From positions 124,001 to 188,000 of the forward strand of contig NZ_JACXIY010000015.1 of NCBI RefSeq assembly GCF_014705655.1: DNA of 64,000 bases, read 5' to 3'. The notes under the pieces were generated by a model, which ran no database searches, was not told the origin of the DNA, and saw only the letters and a list, made by a program, of their open reading frames with translations. The stretch comes from Paenibacillus arenilitoris. Its GTDB lineage: Bacteria; Bacillota; Bacilli; Paenibacillales; Paenibacillaceae. A program made the position numbers and the translations under genes. Below are positions 52,763-61,249 of this stretch, in pieces. Every line of letters starts with the position of its first letter. Position 1 is the first letter of the stretch.

Positions 52763-53612
52763 CGTCGACTTCGATCTCGCCGGGATCGATGAACGCGTAG
52801 CCTTTGCCCGTCAGCCGGGTTAACAGCTCATCCAGCGCGTCCGCGGTCCATGGCAGCTCGTGCATTAATATATTAGCGCCGGGATGAAGCTGCTCCAGCA
52901 CGTTGCGGATCACTTCCTCCGGTTTGTCCCTCGCCGACCGATCCCAGTCGAGGGAGCCGTTCGACCACGTCATGTACAGCATGCCGTGGTTTTTTGCGAT
53001 CCGGCGCACGACATCCCCGCCCGAACCGTACGGGGGGCGGAAGAACAGCGGCTTCTCGCCGATAAGCGATTCGACCTCGGCTTGCAAGTCGCCGATTTGC
53101 CGCTCCACGGTTTCTTCGGATTCCTTTTTCAAATCGATGTGGTCCCATGAATGGTTGCCGATCGCATGCTCCCTCTCGTGGATCAGCTTCAGCAGCTCCG
53201 GGTTTTGCTTGACGCGGTAACCGTTCACGAAAAAGATCGCCTTGGCCTTATGCTTGTCGAGCGTGTCCAGCATGCTCCGCAGCACGGCCTCGTCCTTCGG
53301 GCCGTCGTCGAACGTCAGAAGAACCGCTTTCTCGGCAATCCCTTCCTCCGTCGGAACGAAGCGGAATGCGTCCGTCATCCGGTATCGATTCGTCCGCGGC
53401 GCGACTTCGGCGGCTTGATCGGGCTCGATCGAAGCATCTGCGCCGGTCGGGCTTTCCGTCCCGGCAGGTGCGGGAGTCGTAGCGGCCGGCGTGGCGTCGG
53501 CCGGAACCGCAATCGGCGCTCCCCTTTCCCCGTCAGCGGCTTCGCCGCCGCAAGCGGCCAGCGAAATGCCGGTCAGCAGGAGCGCAAGTACTAGCGAGCA
53601 GCTTTTTATCAT
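52752..53612 (-). CDS. Polysaccharide deacetylase lipoprotein
   Basis: A predicted lipoprotein (lipobox LAAC at about residues 18-21) with an Ala/Pro/Thr-rich linker to residue 75 and a NodB-homology domain. Metal and catalytic motifs: LTFDDGP (base Asp and ligand Asp), the HxxxH pair in NHSWDH, RPPYG, and a late LMHE segment. Such enzymes usually deacetylate peptidoglycan or chitin-like polymers at the cell surface; the substrate is not clear. Confidence 0.9.
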   Translation of the reverse strand: MIKSCSLVLALLLTGISLAACGGEAADGERGAPIAVPADATPAATTPAPAGTESPTGADASIEPDQAAEVAPRTNRYRMTDAFRFVPTEEGIAEKAVLLTFDDGPKDEAVLRSMLDTLDKHKAKAIFFVNGYRVKQNPELLKLIHEREHAIGNHSWDHIDLKKESEETVERQIGDLQAEVESLIGEKPLFFRPPYGSGGDVVRRIAKNHGMLYMTWSNGSLDWDRSARDKPEEVIRNVLEQLHPGANILMHELPWTADALDELLTRLTGKGYAFIDPGEIEVDVTR

Positions 53613-53783
53613 TGTGGCCTCCGTTTATCGAGAGATGCGACATTCGCGCGTAAACGACATCATTGTATCATATTTGCCCGGCGCGGGGACTAGAATGATT
53701 TCCTTATTTTATATGGAATGGCGGCAACGGACCGCGGCCAAAATAATGATTGTAAACGATAAAGGAAAGAGGTGTCCGCCATC

Positions 53784-54107
53784 ATGAGGTTAAGCGGATT
53801 GTTAGTTGGAGGATTACTCGGGGCGGCTGCGACGGTGTACCTTTCCAAAAGGAGGCCCGGGGCCGTTGCCTGGGCGGGCCATGCGCTGTCGGACGTCAGC
53901 TCGAGAATCGCGCGCAAGTCGATGTCCAAAATCATGAACAACAACTGGAAAGAAGAGGCCGTGACCATGGCCCCAAAGCATTCAGACGATACCGCCGCAA
54001 AATCAGAAGCCGCCTGGGAACAAATTGAGGCAATCGTAGAGAGCGATCCCGCCGTTAAGCGGGAGGCGGAGAAGATTAAAGCGGAATCGTCTTCCATCTC
54101 GCATTAA
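53784..54107 (+). CDS. Small membrane-anchored protein of unknown function, 107 aa
   Basis: A Gly/Ala-rich membrane segment (residues 4-21, LLVGGLLGAAATVYL) is followed by a basic patch and a charged helical tail with EEAxxE and KREAEKIKAES repeats, a YtxH-like layout without clear family identity. ATG at 53784 is nine bases after GAGGTG; GTG at 53772 would add four residues. A terminator follows. Confidence 0.7.
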   Translation: MRLSGLLVGGLLGAAATVYLSKRRPGAVAWAGHALSDVSSRIARKSMSKIMNNNWKEEAVTMAPKHSDDTAAKSEAAWEQIEAIVESDPAVKREAEKIKAESSSISH

Positions 54108-54127
54108 AAGGCAATTCGGCGGGGACG

Positions 54128-54181
54128 GAATCGTCGGTTCGCGGCGCGGAAAGGCGCAGCGGACATACGATTCTTTTTTTT
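54128..54181 (+). terminator. Terminator after the 107-aa gene
   Basis: GAATCGT (54128-54134) pairs with ACGATTC (54167-54173), with inner GCGC pairs, followed by eight T. Confidence 0.8.
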
Positions 54182-54323
54182 GCTCATTATAAGCCATTAT
54201 TAGTGCAATCAACGAACAGACGTGATAAAGTAATTACATAGCACGATTTGATCATCATTGATCACATCTGACTACAAAATTTCATACGCTGTTACAACAG
54301 ATGCTGCAGAGGAGGATCCTGTC

Positions 54324-54938
54324 ATGAAAATCGAACGGCTAAGTCAGGACAAGATACGGATTTTCTTGACGTTCGACGACCTGCTGGAACGGGGGATCCA
54401 GAAGGAAGACATGTGGCGCGAAATTCCGAAGGTTCACGAATTGTTCAGTGAAATGATGGATCAAGCATATAGTGAACTTGGATTCGACGCAAGCGGACCG
54501 TTAGCGGTCGAAGTGTTCGCCCTCCCCGCGCAAGGCATGGTGGTGATTGTCACTCGTGGCAAAATGAACGCTCATGATGGTGAACGTTCAACCGAAGATG
54601 ACGACACGGAAGACGAAATATACGAGATGGAAGTTACGCTCGAGCAAAGCGACGTTGTGATGTATGCCTTTCGGGAATTCGAGGACGTCATATCGGTATG
54701 CAAGCAATTGCAGGCGTCCGCGTTGACGGATGACGGAAGGTTATATTTCTACAACGGTAAGTATATACTTGCATTAGAGCCTGCGCTCATCGATTCTTCG
54801 AGGCATAACGCCGTCATCGCTCTGCTAGCCGAATACGGCGAGGCGACCTCGGTTACGTACGCCATGCTGGAGGAATACGGTAAAGTGATTATGCCCGAAG
54901 CGGCTATTCGGGAAATTTGTAATCATTTTAAATATTAA
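54324..54938 (+). CDS. mecB: MecA-family adaptor protein (MecB/YpbH-like)
   Basis: Adaptor that delivers proteins to the ClpC-ClpP protease. The 204-residue protein has the N-terminal substrate-binding domain (MKIERLSQDKIRIFLTF), an acidic linker (residues about 88-105, D/E/T-rich), and the C-terminal ClpC-binding domain (FREFEDVISVCKQL, LYFYNGKYIL, YAMLEEYGKVI). Placement upstream of gudB fits YpbH (MecB) rather than MecA. GAGGAGG precedes ATG at 54324. Confidence 0.9.
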   Translation: MKIERLSQDKIRIFLTFDDLLERGIQKEDMWREIPKVHELFSEMMDQAYSELGFDASGPLAVEVFALPAQGMVVIVTRGKMNAHDGERSTEDDDTEDEIYEMEVTLEQSDVVMYAFREFEDVISVCKQLQASALTDDGRLYFYNGKYILALEPALIDSSRHNAVIALLAEYGEATSVTYAMLEEYGKVIMPEAAIREICNHFKY

Positions 54939-54957
54939 GTCTGGCTTGCCTCTACAG

Positions 54958-54998
54958 GAGCATCTGCGGAATTGCTGATTCCGCACGATGCTCTTCTT
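54958..54998 (+). terminator. Terminator after mecB
   Basis: GAGCATC-T-GCGGAAT pairs with ATTCCGC-AC-GATGCTC, followed by TTCTT; strong stem. Confidence 0.75.
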
Positions 54999-55077
54999 GC
55001 ATATATCCATTCGGAATCGGCTCGAATACGACGGGGGAAAGGCGCTCATATTAGATGTAGACAAAGGCGGTGAATGT

Positions 55078-56328
55078 ATGAGCAACCATGGAGCAAGCGA
55101 TGTGTTGCATTCCACTCAGATCGTTATCGAACAAGCGCTCCTTAGGCTAGGCTACGATCAGACGATTATCGATTTCCTCAAGGAGCCGATGCGGCTTCTG
55201 TGCGTGCGAATTCCGGTAAGGATGGACGACGGGACGACGAAAGTATTCACCGGTTACCGGTCCCAGCACAACGATGCCGTCGGGCCGACCAAAGGAGGCG
55301 TCCGCTTCCATCCGGACGTAACGGAGAACGAGGTCAAAGCGCTCTCGATTTGGATGAGCCTAAAATGCGGAATTGCCGATCTTCCTTACGGCGGCGGCAA
55401 AGGCGGGGTCATTTGCGACCCGAGGACGATGTCGTTCCGGGAACTGGAGCGGCTTAGCCGCGGCTATGTCCGGGCGATCAGCCAGATCGTCGGACCGAAC
55501 AAAGACATTCCGGCCCCGGACGTCATGACCAATTCGCAGATCATGGCGTGGATGATGGACGAATACAGCCGGATCCGCGAATTCGATTCCCCGGGGTTCA
55601 TTACGGGCAAGCCGCTCGTGCTCGGCGGTTCCAAGGGGAGAGAGACCGCGACGGCGAGAGGCGTCGTCATCATGATTCACGAGGCGCTGCGGCTGAAGGG
55701 AATCGCGATGAAGAACGCGAGAATCGTCATTCAGGGCTTTGGAAATGCCGGCAGTTACCTTGCCAAATTCATGCATGAGGCCGGCGCGCGCGTAATCGCT
55801 ATTTCCGACGTGCACGGCGCGTTGTATAATGAAGAGGGTCTCGATATCGAATATTTGCTCGACCGCAGGGATTCCTTCGGCAATGTGACGAATTTATTTC
55901 CGAAGTCGATCTCGAATGCGGAGCTGTTAGAGCTGGAGTGCGACGTACTCGTTCCGGCGGCGATCGAGAACCAGATTACGGAGCATAACGCGCCGAACGT
56001 GCGCGCGGCGATCGTGGTCGAGGCCGCTAACGGGCCGACGACGCTGGAAGCGACGAAGATCCTAACGGACAGAGGGATATTGCTTATTCCGGATGTCCTT
56101 GCCAGCTCCGGCGGCGTCATCGTCTCCTATTTCGAATGGGTGCAGAACAATCAAGGCTATTACTGGGATGAACAGGAAGTCGACGACAAGCTGAAAGTGA
56201 TGATGATTCGCGGCTTCGAGCACGTGTATGAAATACACCGCACCCGGAAGGTCGACATGCGGCTTGCCGCTTACATGGCCGGCGTACGCAAGATGGCCGA
56301 AGCCGTCCGCTTTCGCGGCTGGGTGTAG
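55078..56328 (+). CDS. gudB: Glutamate dehydrogenase, NAD-dependent
   Basis: Oxidative deamination of glutamate to 2-oxoglutarate. The 416-residue family I enzyme shows the catalytic lysine region in PYGGGKGGVICDP, GPNKDIPAPDV, and the Rossmann motif VIQGFGNAGSYLA. ATG at 55078 follows AAAGGCGGTGA. Synteny with prsW and ypeB supports GudB rather than RocG; nothing suggests the small duplication that inactivates gudB in laboratory B. subtilis. Confidence 0.94.
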   Translation: MSNHGASDVLHSTQIVIEQALLRLGYDQTIIDFLKEPMRLLCVRIPVRMDDGTTKVFTGYRSQHNDAVGPTKGGVRFHPDVTENEVKALSIWMSLKCGIADLPYGGGKGGVICDPRTMSFRELERLSRGYVRAISQIVGPNKDIPAPDVMTNSQIMAWMMDEYSRIREFDSPGFITGKPLVLGGSKGRETATARGVVIMIHEALRLKGIAMKNARIVIQGFGNAGSYLAKFMHEAGARVIAISDVHGALYNEEGLDIEYLLDRRDSFGNVTNLFPKSISNAELLELECDVLVPAAIENQITEHNAPNVRAAIVVEAANGPTTLEATKILTDRGILLIPDVLASSGGVIVSYFEWVQNNQGYYWDEQEVDDKLKVMMIRGFEHVYEIHRTRKVDMRLAAYMAGVRKMAEAVRFRGWV

Positions 56329-56346
56329 AAAGCAGGGGAGATATTG

Positions 56347-57039
56347 GTGTTGTTTTCCGTAATGACGGCGGCGGTGGCGCCAGGCGTTTCGCTGCTTACT
56401 TACTTATATTTGAGAGACCGCTACGATGCCGAACCGATCCATATGGTTGTCAAGATGTTCGTGCTCGGTATACTGGTGGTCGTCCCGATCATGGTCATCC
56501 AGAGGGGACTTGAACTATGGCTCGGCGACCATAACGTCGTATTCGCTTTTATTCAGTCGGCGGGCGTCGAGGAATTCGTCAAGTGGTTCGTCCTGTATCA
56601 CGTCATATACAACCATACGGAATTCGACGAGCCGTACGACGGCATCGTGTACGCGGCTTCGATATCGCTCGGCTTCGCCACGCTGGAGAACGTCCTGTAC
56701 GCCATCTATTCGCCGGCTACGTTCGGCACTTTGCTCGTCCGGGCGCTGCTGCCGGTATCCGGCCACGCGCTGTTCGGCATTATGATGGGCTACTATTTGG
56801 GCAAAGCGAAATTCGCCTCCAAGCGGCAATGTCGCATGTTTCTCGCAATCTCGTTCGCGCTGCCGCTGCTGCTTCACGGTTCGTACGATTGGATCATGCT
56901 GACGAGCCGTTCGAACTGGATGTGGTTCATCATCCCGTTCATGATCGTTCTGTGGATTTGGGGGCTGCGCAAGATGAATCACGCCAACTCGCGATCGCCA
57001 TTCCGGTTCGTCGCGCGGGAGGACGAGATTAAACTGTAG
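56347..57039 (+). CDS. prsW: Intramembrane protease PrsW
   Basis: In B. subtilis PrsW makes the first cut in the anti-sigma factor RsiW and activates sigma-W. The 230-residue membrane protein has the conserved APGVSLLTYLYLRDRYDAEP start, the catalytic Glu pair in AGVEEFVKWF and the histidine in SGHALFGIMMGY. GTG at 56347 is six bases after AGGGGAG; TTG at 56344 or 56350 are alternatives. Confidence 0.93.
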   Translation: MLFSVMTAAVAPGVSLLTYLYLRDRYDAEPIHMVVKMFVLGILVVVPIMVIQRGLELWLGDHNVVFAFIQSAGVEEFVKWFVLYHVIYNHTEFDEPYDGIVYAASISLGFATLENVLYAIYSPATFGTLLVRALLPVSGHALFGIMMGYYLGKAKFASKRQCRMFLAISFALPLLLHGSYDWIMLTSRSNWMWFIIPFMIVLWIWGLRKMNHANSRSPFRFVAREDEIKL

Positions 57040-57113
57040 CGTTTCCGTCTATACTGTCCAATTAGAGGGGCGTCCGCAGCGGCGGCGCTCCATTCTTTCG
57101 GCTGGAGGTAGGT

Positions 57114-57275
57114 ATGGAAGCGGCAAGAATCAAGGTGACGATCAGGTGCAACGTATGCGGGGAGAAGTTCGTCCTGCGCGGCCGGAGGGACAAAGGTACG
57201 ATCGATACCGGCTTTAAGCAGTGCATCTGCAATAACGCGAACGATTTGGAAATCGAGGAACATAGCGTCTACTGA
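57114..57275 (+). CDS. Small zinc-ribbon-like protein, 53 aa
   Basis: Frame starting MEAARIKVTIRCNVCGEKFVL with a CxxC pair (C12, C15) and a CxC pair later (C37, C39), which could bind one zinc ion, ending in an acidic tail (NDLEIEEHSVY). GGAGG precedes the ATG. Function unknown. It occupies the place where sleB would lie upstream of ypeB in B. subtilis. Confidence 0.75.
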   Translation: MEAARIKVTIRCNVCGEKFVLRGRRDKGTIDTGFKQCICNNANDLEIEEHSVY

Positions 57276-57336
57276 AATGGCTTTAGCCGTTTCGCTTGTT
57301 CGTTCGCCGGGTACGCAATCGAATAGAAGGATGCAT

Positions 57337-57395
57337 AAAGCTCCCTTGGGCAAACCAAACTAAAACCAGGTTTTGCACAAGAAAGGAGCTTTTGT
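57337..57395 (+). promoter_or_regulatory. Long hairpin burying the ypeB ribosome-binding site
   Basis: AAAGCTCC (57337-57344) pairs with GGAGCTTT (57386-57393); inside, CTTG pairs with CAAG and GCAAA with TTTGC. The GGAG of the ypeB ribosome-binding site is part of the outer stem. The T-run after it is short, so translation control seems more likely than termination. Confidence 0.6.
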
Positions 57396-57398
57396 GTT

Positions 57399-58754
57399 AT
57401 GTACTATCGACTCAGTTCGATTATGTTCCCCATTATGTCCCTCTTGTTTTTGGGCGCGATCTATTGGGGCTACCAGGAGCATCAGGAGAAAAACTCGATC
57501 TTGATCAAGGCCGAGAACCAGTACCAGCGCGCGTTCCACGACCTGACCTATCACGTCGAGCAGCTGCACCAGCAATTGGGCAATACGCTTGCCGTCAACT
57601 CGACCTCTCAGGGCTACCACCGCAAAGGACTTGTCAATGTGTGGCGGTTAACGAGCCAGGCGCAGAACGAAATCAACCAATTGCCGTTAACGCTGCTACC
57701 TTTCAACGAAGCGCAGGATTTCCTGTCGCATATTTCCAACTTCGCTTACAAGACGGCGGTCCGGGATTTGACCAAGCAGCCGCTTACGCAGGATGAATTC
57801 AAAACGATGAAGACGCTGTACGCGAAATCCGAGGAAATTTCGAAGGATTTGCTCGGCATGCAGCAATCGGTGCTGGCCAACAATTTGCGCTGGATGGACG
57901 TCGAAATCGCGCTTGCATCCGAGCAATCGAACAACGACAACGCGATCATCGACGGCTTCAAGACGGTGGACAAAAAGGTAAGCGAATACCCGGAAATCAA
58001 TTGGGGACCTTCGGTGACGAGCATGTATCAGAAGCGGACGATCAGCATGCTGAGCGGCACGCTGGTTACGGCCGAGGAAATTAAGAAGCGTGCCGCGGAG
58101 TTCAGCAATTCGAATGAATCGGAGGTACGTGTCGTCGAAAACGGAAAAGGAACGGAATACGCGTCCTATTCGGCCACCGTCGAGAAAGGCAATGACGGCA
58201 AGCTGCAAATGGACTTTACGCAAAAAGGCGGACAGTTGATCTGGTTCATGAATTCGCGCGACATCGGAGACAAAAAAATCGATCTCGACAAAGCGAAAAG
58301 CTCCGCGGACGCGTTTCTTAACGAGCACGGCTTTGACGGGATGAAGGCGATCAGCTACGATTTGTTCAACAATACCGGCGCGTTTACCTATGTCGGCGTG
58401 CAAAGCGGCGTTCTCATCTACCCGGAGAAGCTGACGGTCAAAGTCGCGCTCGACAACGGCGAGCCGGTCGGCCTTCAGGCGAACGATTACGTCTATGAGC
58501 ACCATAAACGGAAGCTGCCAAGCCCGATCATCAAGAAACCCGATGCCCGCAAAGCGCTAAATCCGGAGATGAAGGTGCAAAGCGAGCAGCTGGCGCTGAT
58601 CGACAACGAATTGGGCGAAGAAGTGCTTTGCTACGAGTATACCGGCCGCATTAACGGATCGCTGTACCGCGTCTATATCAATTCGGAAACCGGCCTCGAG
58701 GAAATGATCGAAGAAATGTCGCCCTTCGATTCAAAGGCCGCGGCGAACCAATAA
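57399..58754 (+). CDS. ypeB: Germination protein YpeB
   Basis: Spore protein that stabilises and localises the cortex-lytic enzyme SleB. The 451-residue protein has an N-terminal membrane segment (about residues 8-24), a helical middle region and PepSY-type domains (for instance IDLDKAKSSADAFLNEHG). GAAAGGAG precedes the ATG but is within the hairpin above. sleB, its normal operon partner, is not next to it. Confidence 0.93.
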   Translation: MYYRLSSIMFPIMSLLFLGAIYWGYQEHQEKNSILIKAENQYQRAFHDLTYHVEQLHQQLGNTLAVNSTSQGYHRKGLVNVWRLTSQAQNEINQLPLTLLPFNEAQDFLSHISNFAYKTAVRDLTKQPLTQDEFKTMKTLYAKSEEISKDLLGMQQSVLANNLRWMDVEIALASEQSNNDNAIIDGFKTVDKKVSEYPEINWGPSVTSMYQKRTISMLSGTLVTAEEIKKRAAEFSNSNESEVRVVENGKGTEYASYSATVEKGNDGKLQMDFTQKGGQLIWFMNSRDIGDKKIDLDKAKSSADAFLNEHGFDGMKAISYDLFNNTGAFTYVGVQSGVLIYPEKLTVKVALDNGEPVGLQANDYVYEHHKRKLPSPIIKKPDARKALNPEMKVQSEQLALIDNELGEEVLCYEYTGRINGSLYRVYINSETGLEEMIEEMSPFDSKAAANQ

Positions 58755-58776
58755 CCGAATGACAAGTTGACGATCA

Positions 58777-58833
58777 GGCTCCCCTCAAACCGGCGCTTAC
58801 GTGTTATAATGGCATGTAAATGGGAGGGGAGCC
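58777..58833 (+). promoter_or_regulatory. Inverted repeat enclosing a -10 box and burying the ribosome-binding site of the PilZ gene
   Basis: GGCTCCCCTC (58777-58786) is the perfect inverse of GAGGGGAGCC (58824-58833), which contains the ribosome-binding site. TATAAT (58805-58810) lies in the loop. A transcript from that -10 would lack the left arm, whereas read-through from ypeB would include it. Confidence 0.65.
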
Positions 58834-58836
58834 ACT

Positions 58837-59490
58837 TTGTTGCCGAAGTTAAACCAAATGCTGCACTATCAGATCGCTTCTTCCGATGCCGAGGAAGCCG
58901 CGATCGCCTATAAATCCCGAATAGCCGACGAGCTTGAGGACGGGTTCCTGATCGAGATGCCGATCAGCGAGAAGACGGGCCGCTACAAGCGGCTGTTTCT
59001 CGGCGACGAGCTCTCGATGTATTTCGTCTCCGAGGACGGAATCAAAAATTATTTCGATTCTCATGTGACGGGCTTCAAGGAGGACGGCATCCGCCTCGTC
59101 AAAATCCGCAAGCCCGATCCGGACCGGATCGCGAAGGTTCAGCGCCGCAGCTTTCTGCGAGTCGGGGCCGAGCTGGATCTTGCGGTCAAGCTGTCGAGCC
59201 ACGTCCGCTTCGTCTGCAAAACCGACGATGTCGGCGGCGGCGGCATTTCTTTCGTTTGCGACGGAAAATGGCCGCTTGAACAGGGGCAAACGCTGGAATG
59301 CTGGCTGCTGCTCTCCTACCGCAACGGCAGTATCGAGCACGCGCCGTTCAAGGGAGAAATCGTACGCGTCGCGGAGCTGGATATCGGCAGGAAGCAGGCC
59401 ATGATCAAGTTCGTCAGCATTAACGACTCGGAGAGGCAGAAAATTATCCGGTACTGCTTCGAGAAGCAGCTTGAAACGCGCAACCGGTAA
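58837..59490 (+). CDS. PilZ-domain protein with YcgR-type N-terminal domain (YpfA/DgrA-like)
   Basis: Likely cyclic-di-GMP receptor of 217 residues. The N-terminal flagellar-brake-type domain (residues 1-95) is followed by a PilZ domain starting with the RxxxR motif in QRRSFLRV. The second motif reads TDDVGGGGISF, so the usual (D/N)xSxxG serine is replaced by Gly. Start is TTG at 58837. In B. subtilis YpfA (DgrA) inhibits motility. Function here is inferred from the family. Confidence 0.88.
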   Translation: MLPKLNQMLHYQIASSDAEEAAIAYKSRIADELEDGFLIEMPISEKTGRYKRLFLGDELSMYFVSEDGIKNYFDSHVTGFKEDGIRLVKIRKPDPDRIAKVQRRSFLRVGAELDLAVKLSSHVRFVCKTDDVGGGGISFVCDGKWPLEQGQTLECWLLLSYRNGSIEHAPFKGEIVRVAELDIGRKQAMIKFVSINDSERQKIIRYCFEKQLETRNR

Positions 59491-59549
59491 ATGAATAAAT
59501 TCGCCGCTTAATGGAAAACTACCCAATAAGGGAGGCGGATGTTTGAAGG

Positions 59550-59744
59550 ATGCGCAAATTATCGCTAAAAAAGAAAAACCGGAAGCAGCTTATCCGATTG
59601 ACGGACGAAGTAAGCGCCGTTCTACGGAAAATTATTATTTCGCTGCTAATTCTGCTGATTTGCTCGCAGGCGGCGCTGCAAATTGATAGCGTTCGCCGCG
59701 TGATTACGGGCGTGGATCGGTGGGAAGGAACCCGCTTAAACTGA
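59550..59744 (+). CDS. DUF5359-like small membrane protein (YpfB-like)
   Basis: A 64-residue protein with a very basic N-terminal segment (KLSLKKKNRKQ), one membrane segment (about residues 28-45) and a short tail. Size, topology and the position between ypfA and cmk match YpfB of B. subtilis (DUF5359), of unknown function. GGAGG lies 13 bases upstream with GAAGG closer to the ATG. Confidence 0.7.
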   Translation: MRKLSLKKKNRKQLIRLTDEVSAVLRKIIISLLILLICSQAALQIDSVRRVITGVDRWEGTRLN

Positions 59745-59754
59745 CGCCCGGCTT

Positions 59755-59814
59755 TTGCATCTGGGGTTATAGTGTGGTATAATTTTCACGTTCGCAGGCA
59801 ATGCCTGCTTTTTT
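59755..59814 (+). promoter_or_regulatory. cmk promoter followed at once by a terminator hairpin
   Basis: TTGCAT (59755-59760) and TATAAT (59778-59783) with a 17-base spacer. GCAGGC-AAT-GCCTGC (59794-59808) with six T lies within about 25 bases of the expected start of transcription. It can end the upstream gene, and would also stop most transcripts of this promoter. Confidence 0.7.
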
Positions 59815-59886
59815 CTTGAGAGGTTTGCGTCGCATCCGTCATGCATTCAGCCAGCCGTCTCTACATAAAAAGGGGGTTGACCTTAC

Positions 59887-60585
59887 GTGATGCATCACGA
59901 AGGCGACGATTTTCGCATGAATATCGCGATTGACGGGCCGGCAGGCGCGGGCAAGAGCACGGTTGCGAGAAAGGTCGCCGAGCAGCTTGGCTATGTGTAT
60001 ATCGATACGGGCGCGATGTATCGGGCCGTTACTTTAGGCGCGCAGCGCGCAAGCATTACGCCAGACCAGCCGACCATGCTGGCGGAGTTGGTCCGATCGA
60101 TGAAGATCGAGCTGGCTCCCGGCAAGGAAGGTCAGTCCGTATTCGTGAACGGAGAGGACGTCACATTGCAGATCCGCTCTCGCGAAGTAACGCTTCAAGT
60201 ATCGCATATCGCGGCCAACGAGACGGTCAGGGAAGTTCTGGGGCAGATGCAGCGCAATCTTGCGGCACGCAAGGGCGTTGTCATGGACGGTCGCGACATC
60301 GGCTCGAACGTGCTGCCGGAAGCCGAACTCAAAATTTACCTGACGGCCACCGTCAAGGAACGGGCGCTCAGGCGCTACCGCGAAATCGAAGGTAGCCAGA
60401 ACGTAACGCTCGAGCAGCTCGAGAAGGAGATCGCCGAGCGCGACAATCTGGACGAGCAACGCGAAATATCGCCTCTCATATGCGCTTCCGACGCCGTTGT
60501 CCTGGACAGCACGGGCATGACGATCGAAGAAGTAATCCGGGCAATTGTTCAGCTAAGCCGAACCAAATTGGCGGAGGCGAAGTAA
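59887..60585 (+). CDS. cmk: Cytidylate kinase
   Basis: Phosphorylates CMP and dCMP. The 232-residue protein has the P-loop GPAGAGKST, the DTGAMYRAVT segment and the GRDIGSNVLPEA motif. GTG at 59887 is ten bases after AAAGGGGG; ATG at 59917 (MNIAIDGPAG) is the usual family start but has a weaker site. It is followed after three bases by plsC. Confidence 0.95.
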   Translation: MMHHEGDDFRMNIAIDGPAGAGKSTVARKVAEQLGYVYIDTGAMYRAVTLGAQRASITPDQPTMLAELVRSMKIELAPGKEGQSVFVNGEDVTLQIRSREVTLQVSHIAANETVREVLGQMQRNLAARKGVVMDGRDIGSNVLPEAELKIYLTATVKERALRRYREIEGSQNVTLEQLEKEIAERDNLDEQREISPLICASDAVVLDSTGMTIEEVIRAIVQLSRTKLAEAK

Positions 60586-60588
60586 ACT

Positions 60589-61167
60589 ATGTTATACGTC
60601 CTTTTCCGTTTTCTTCTTCGCTGCATTTACACGCTACTGTTCCGGCTCGAAGCGATCGGCACCGAGAACATTCCGGCGAACGGCCCGGTCATCCTGGCTT
60701 CCAATCACTTAAGCAACTTCGATCCGCCGACGGTCGGGGTAAAGGTGGAGCGCAAAGTCCATTTCATGGCCAAAGAGGAATTGTTCAACATTCCGGTATT
60801 CGGCTCTTTGATCCGCGCCTTCGGCGCATTCCCGGTCAAACGGGGCGGCGTAAGCAAGGACGCGATCAAATCGGCGATCGCGCTGCTCAAGGAAGGCCGC
60901 ATGATGGGCATATTTCCGGAAGGATCGCGCAACAACCAGTCCGGCGCGGCCAAGAAGGGCGCCGCGATGATCGCGGTTCGAAGCGGGGCCGCCGTCGTTC
61001 CCGTAGCCATTGTCGGCCGCTACAAACCATTTAGCAAAATCAAAGTCTGTTACGGCGAGCCAATCGATCTAACCGCCATTATTGAACAATCATCGCCGGA
61101 TATGCTTGACCAAGTAACGGACGCGATTATGGCACGCATTCGCGCGCTAGCCGAGAGGCATCGTTAA
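60589..61167 (+). CDS. plsC: 1-acyl-sn-glycerol-3-phosphate acyltransferase
   Basis: Makes phosphatidic acid in membrane phospholipid synthesis. The 192-residue protein has the catalytic HX4D motif in SNHLSNFDPP, a second block VKRGG and the FPEGSRN substrate motif, behind one N-terminal membrane segment. It is co-transcribed with cmk (gap of three bases) and followed by the S1-domain gene. Confidence 0.93.
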   Translation: MLYVLFRFLLRCIYTLLFRLEAIGTENIPANGPVILASNHLSNFDPPTVGVKVERKVHFMAKEELFNIPVFGSLIRAFGAFPVKRGGVSKDAIKSAIALLKEGRMMGIFPEGSRNNQSGAAKKGAAMIAVRSGAAVVPVAIVGRYKPFSKIKVCYGEPIDLTAIIEQSSPDMLDQVTDAIMARIRALAERHR

Positions 61168-61249
61168 TTTACGTTTTAAATGCCGTTCGCGTCTTATCGC
61201 ACGGACGGATTTAAATAAAGTTGGGGTATGAACTGAGGAGGTTATTTCA

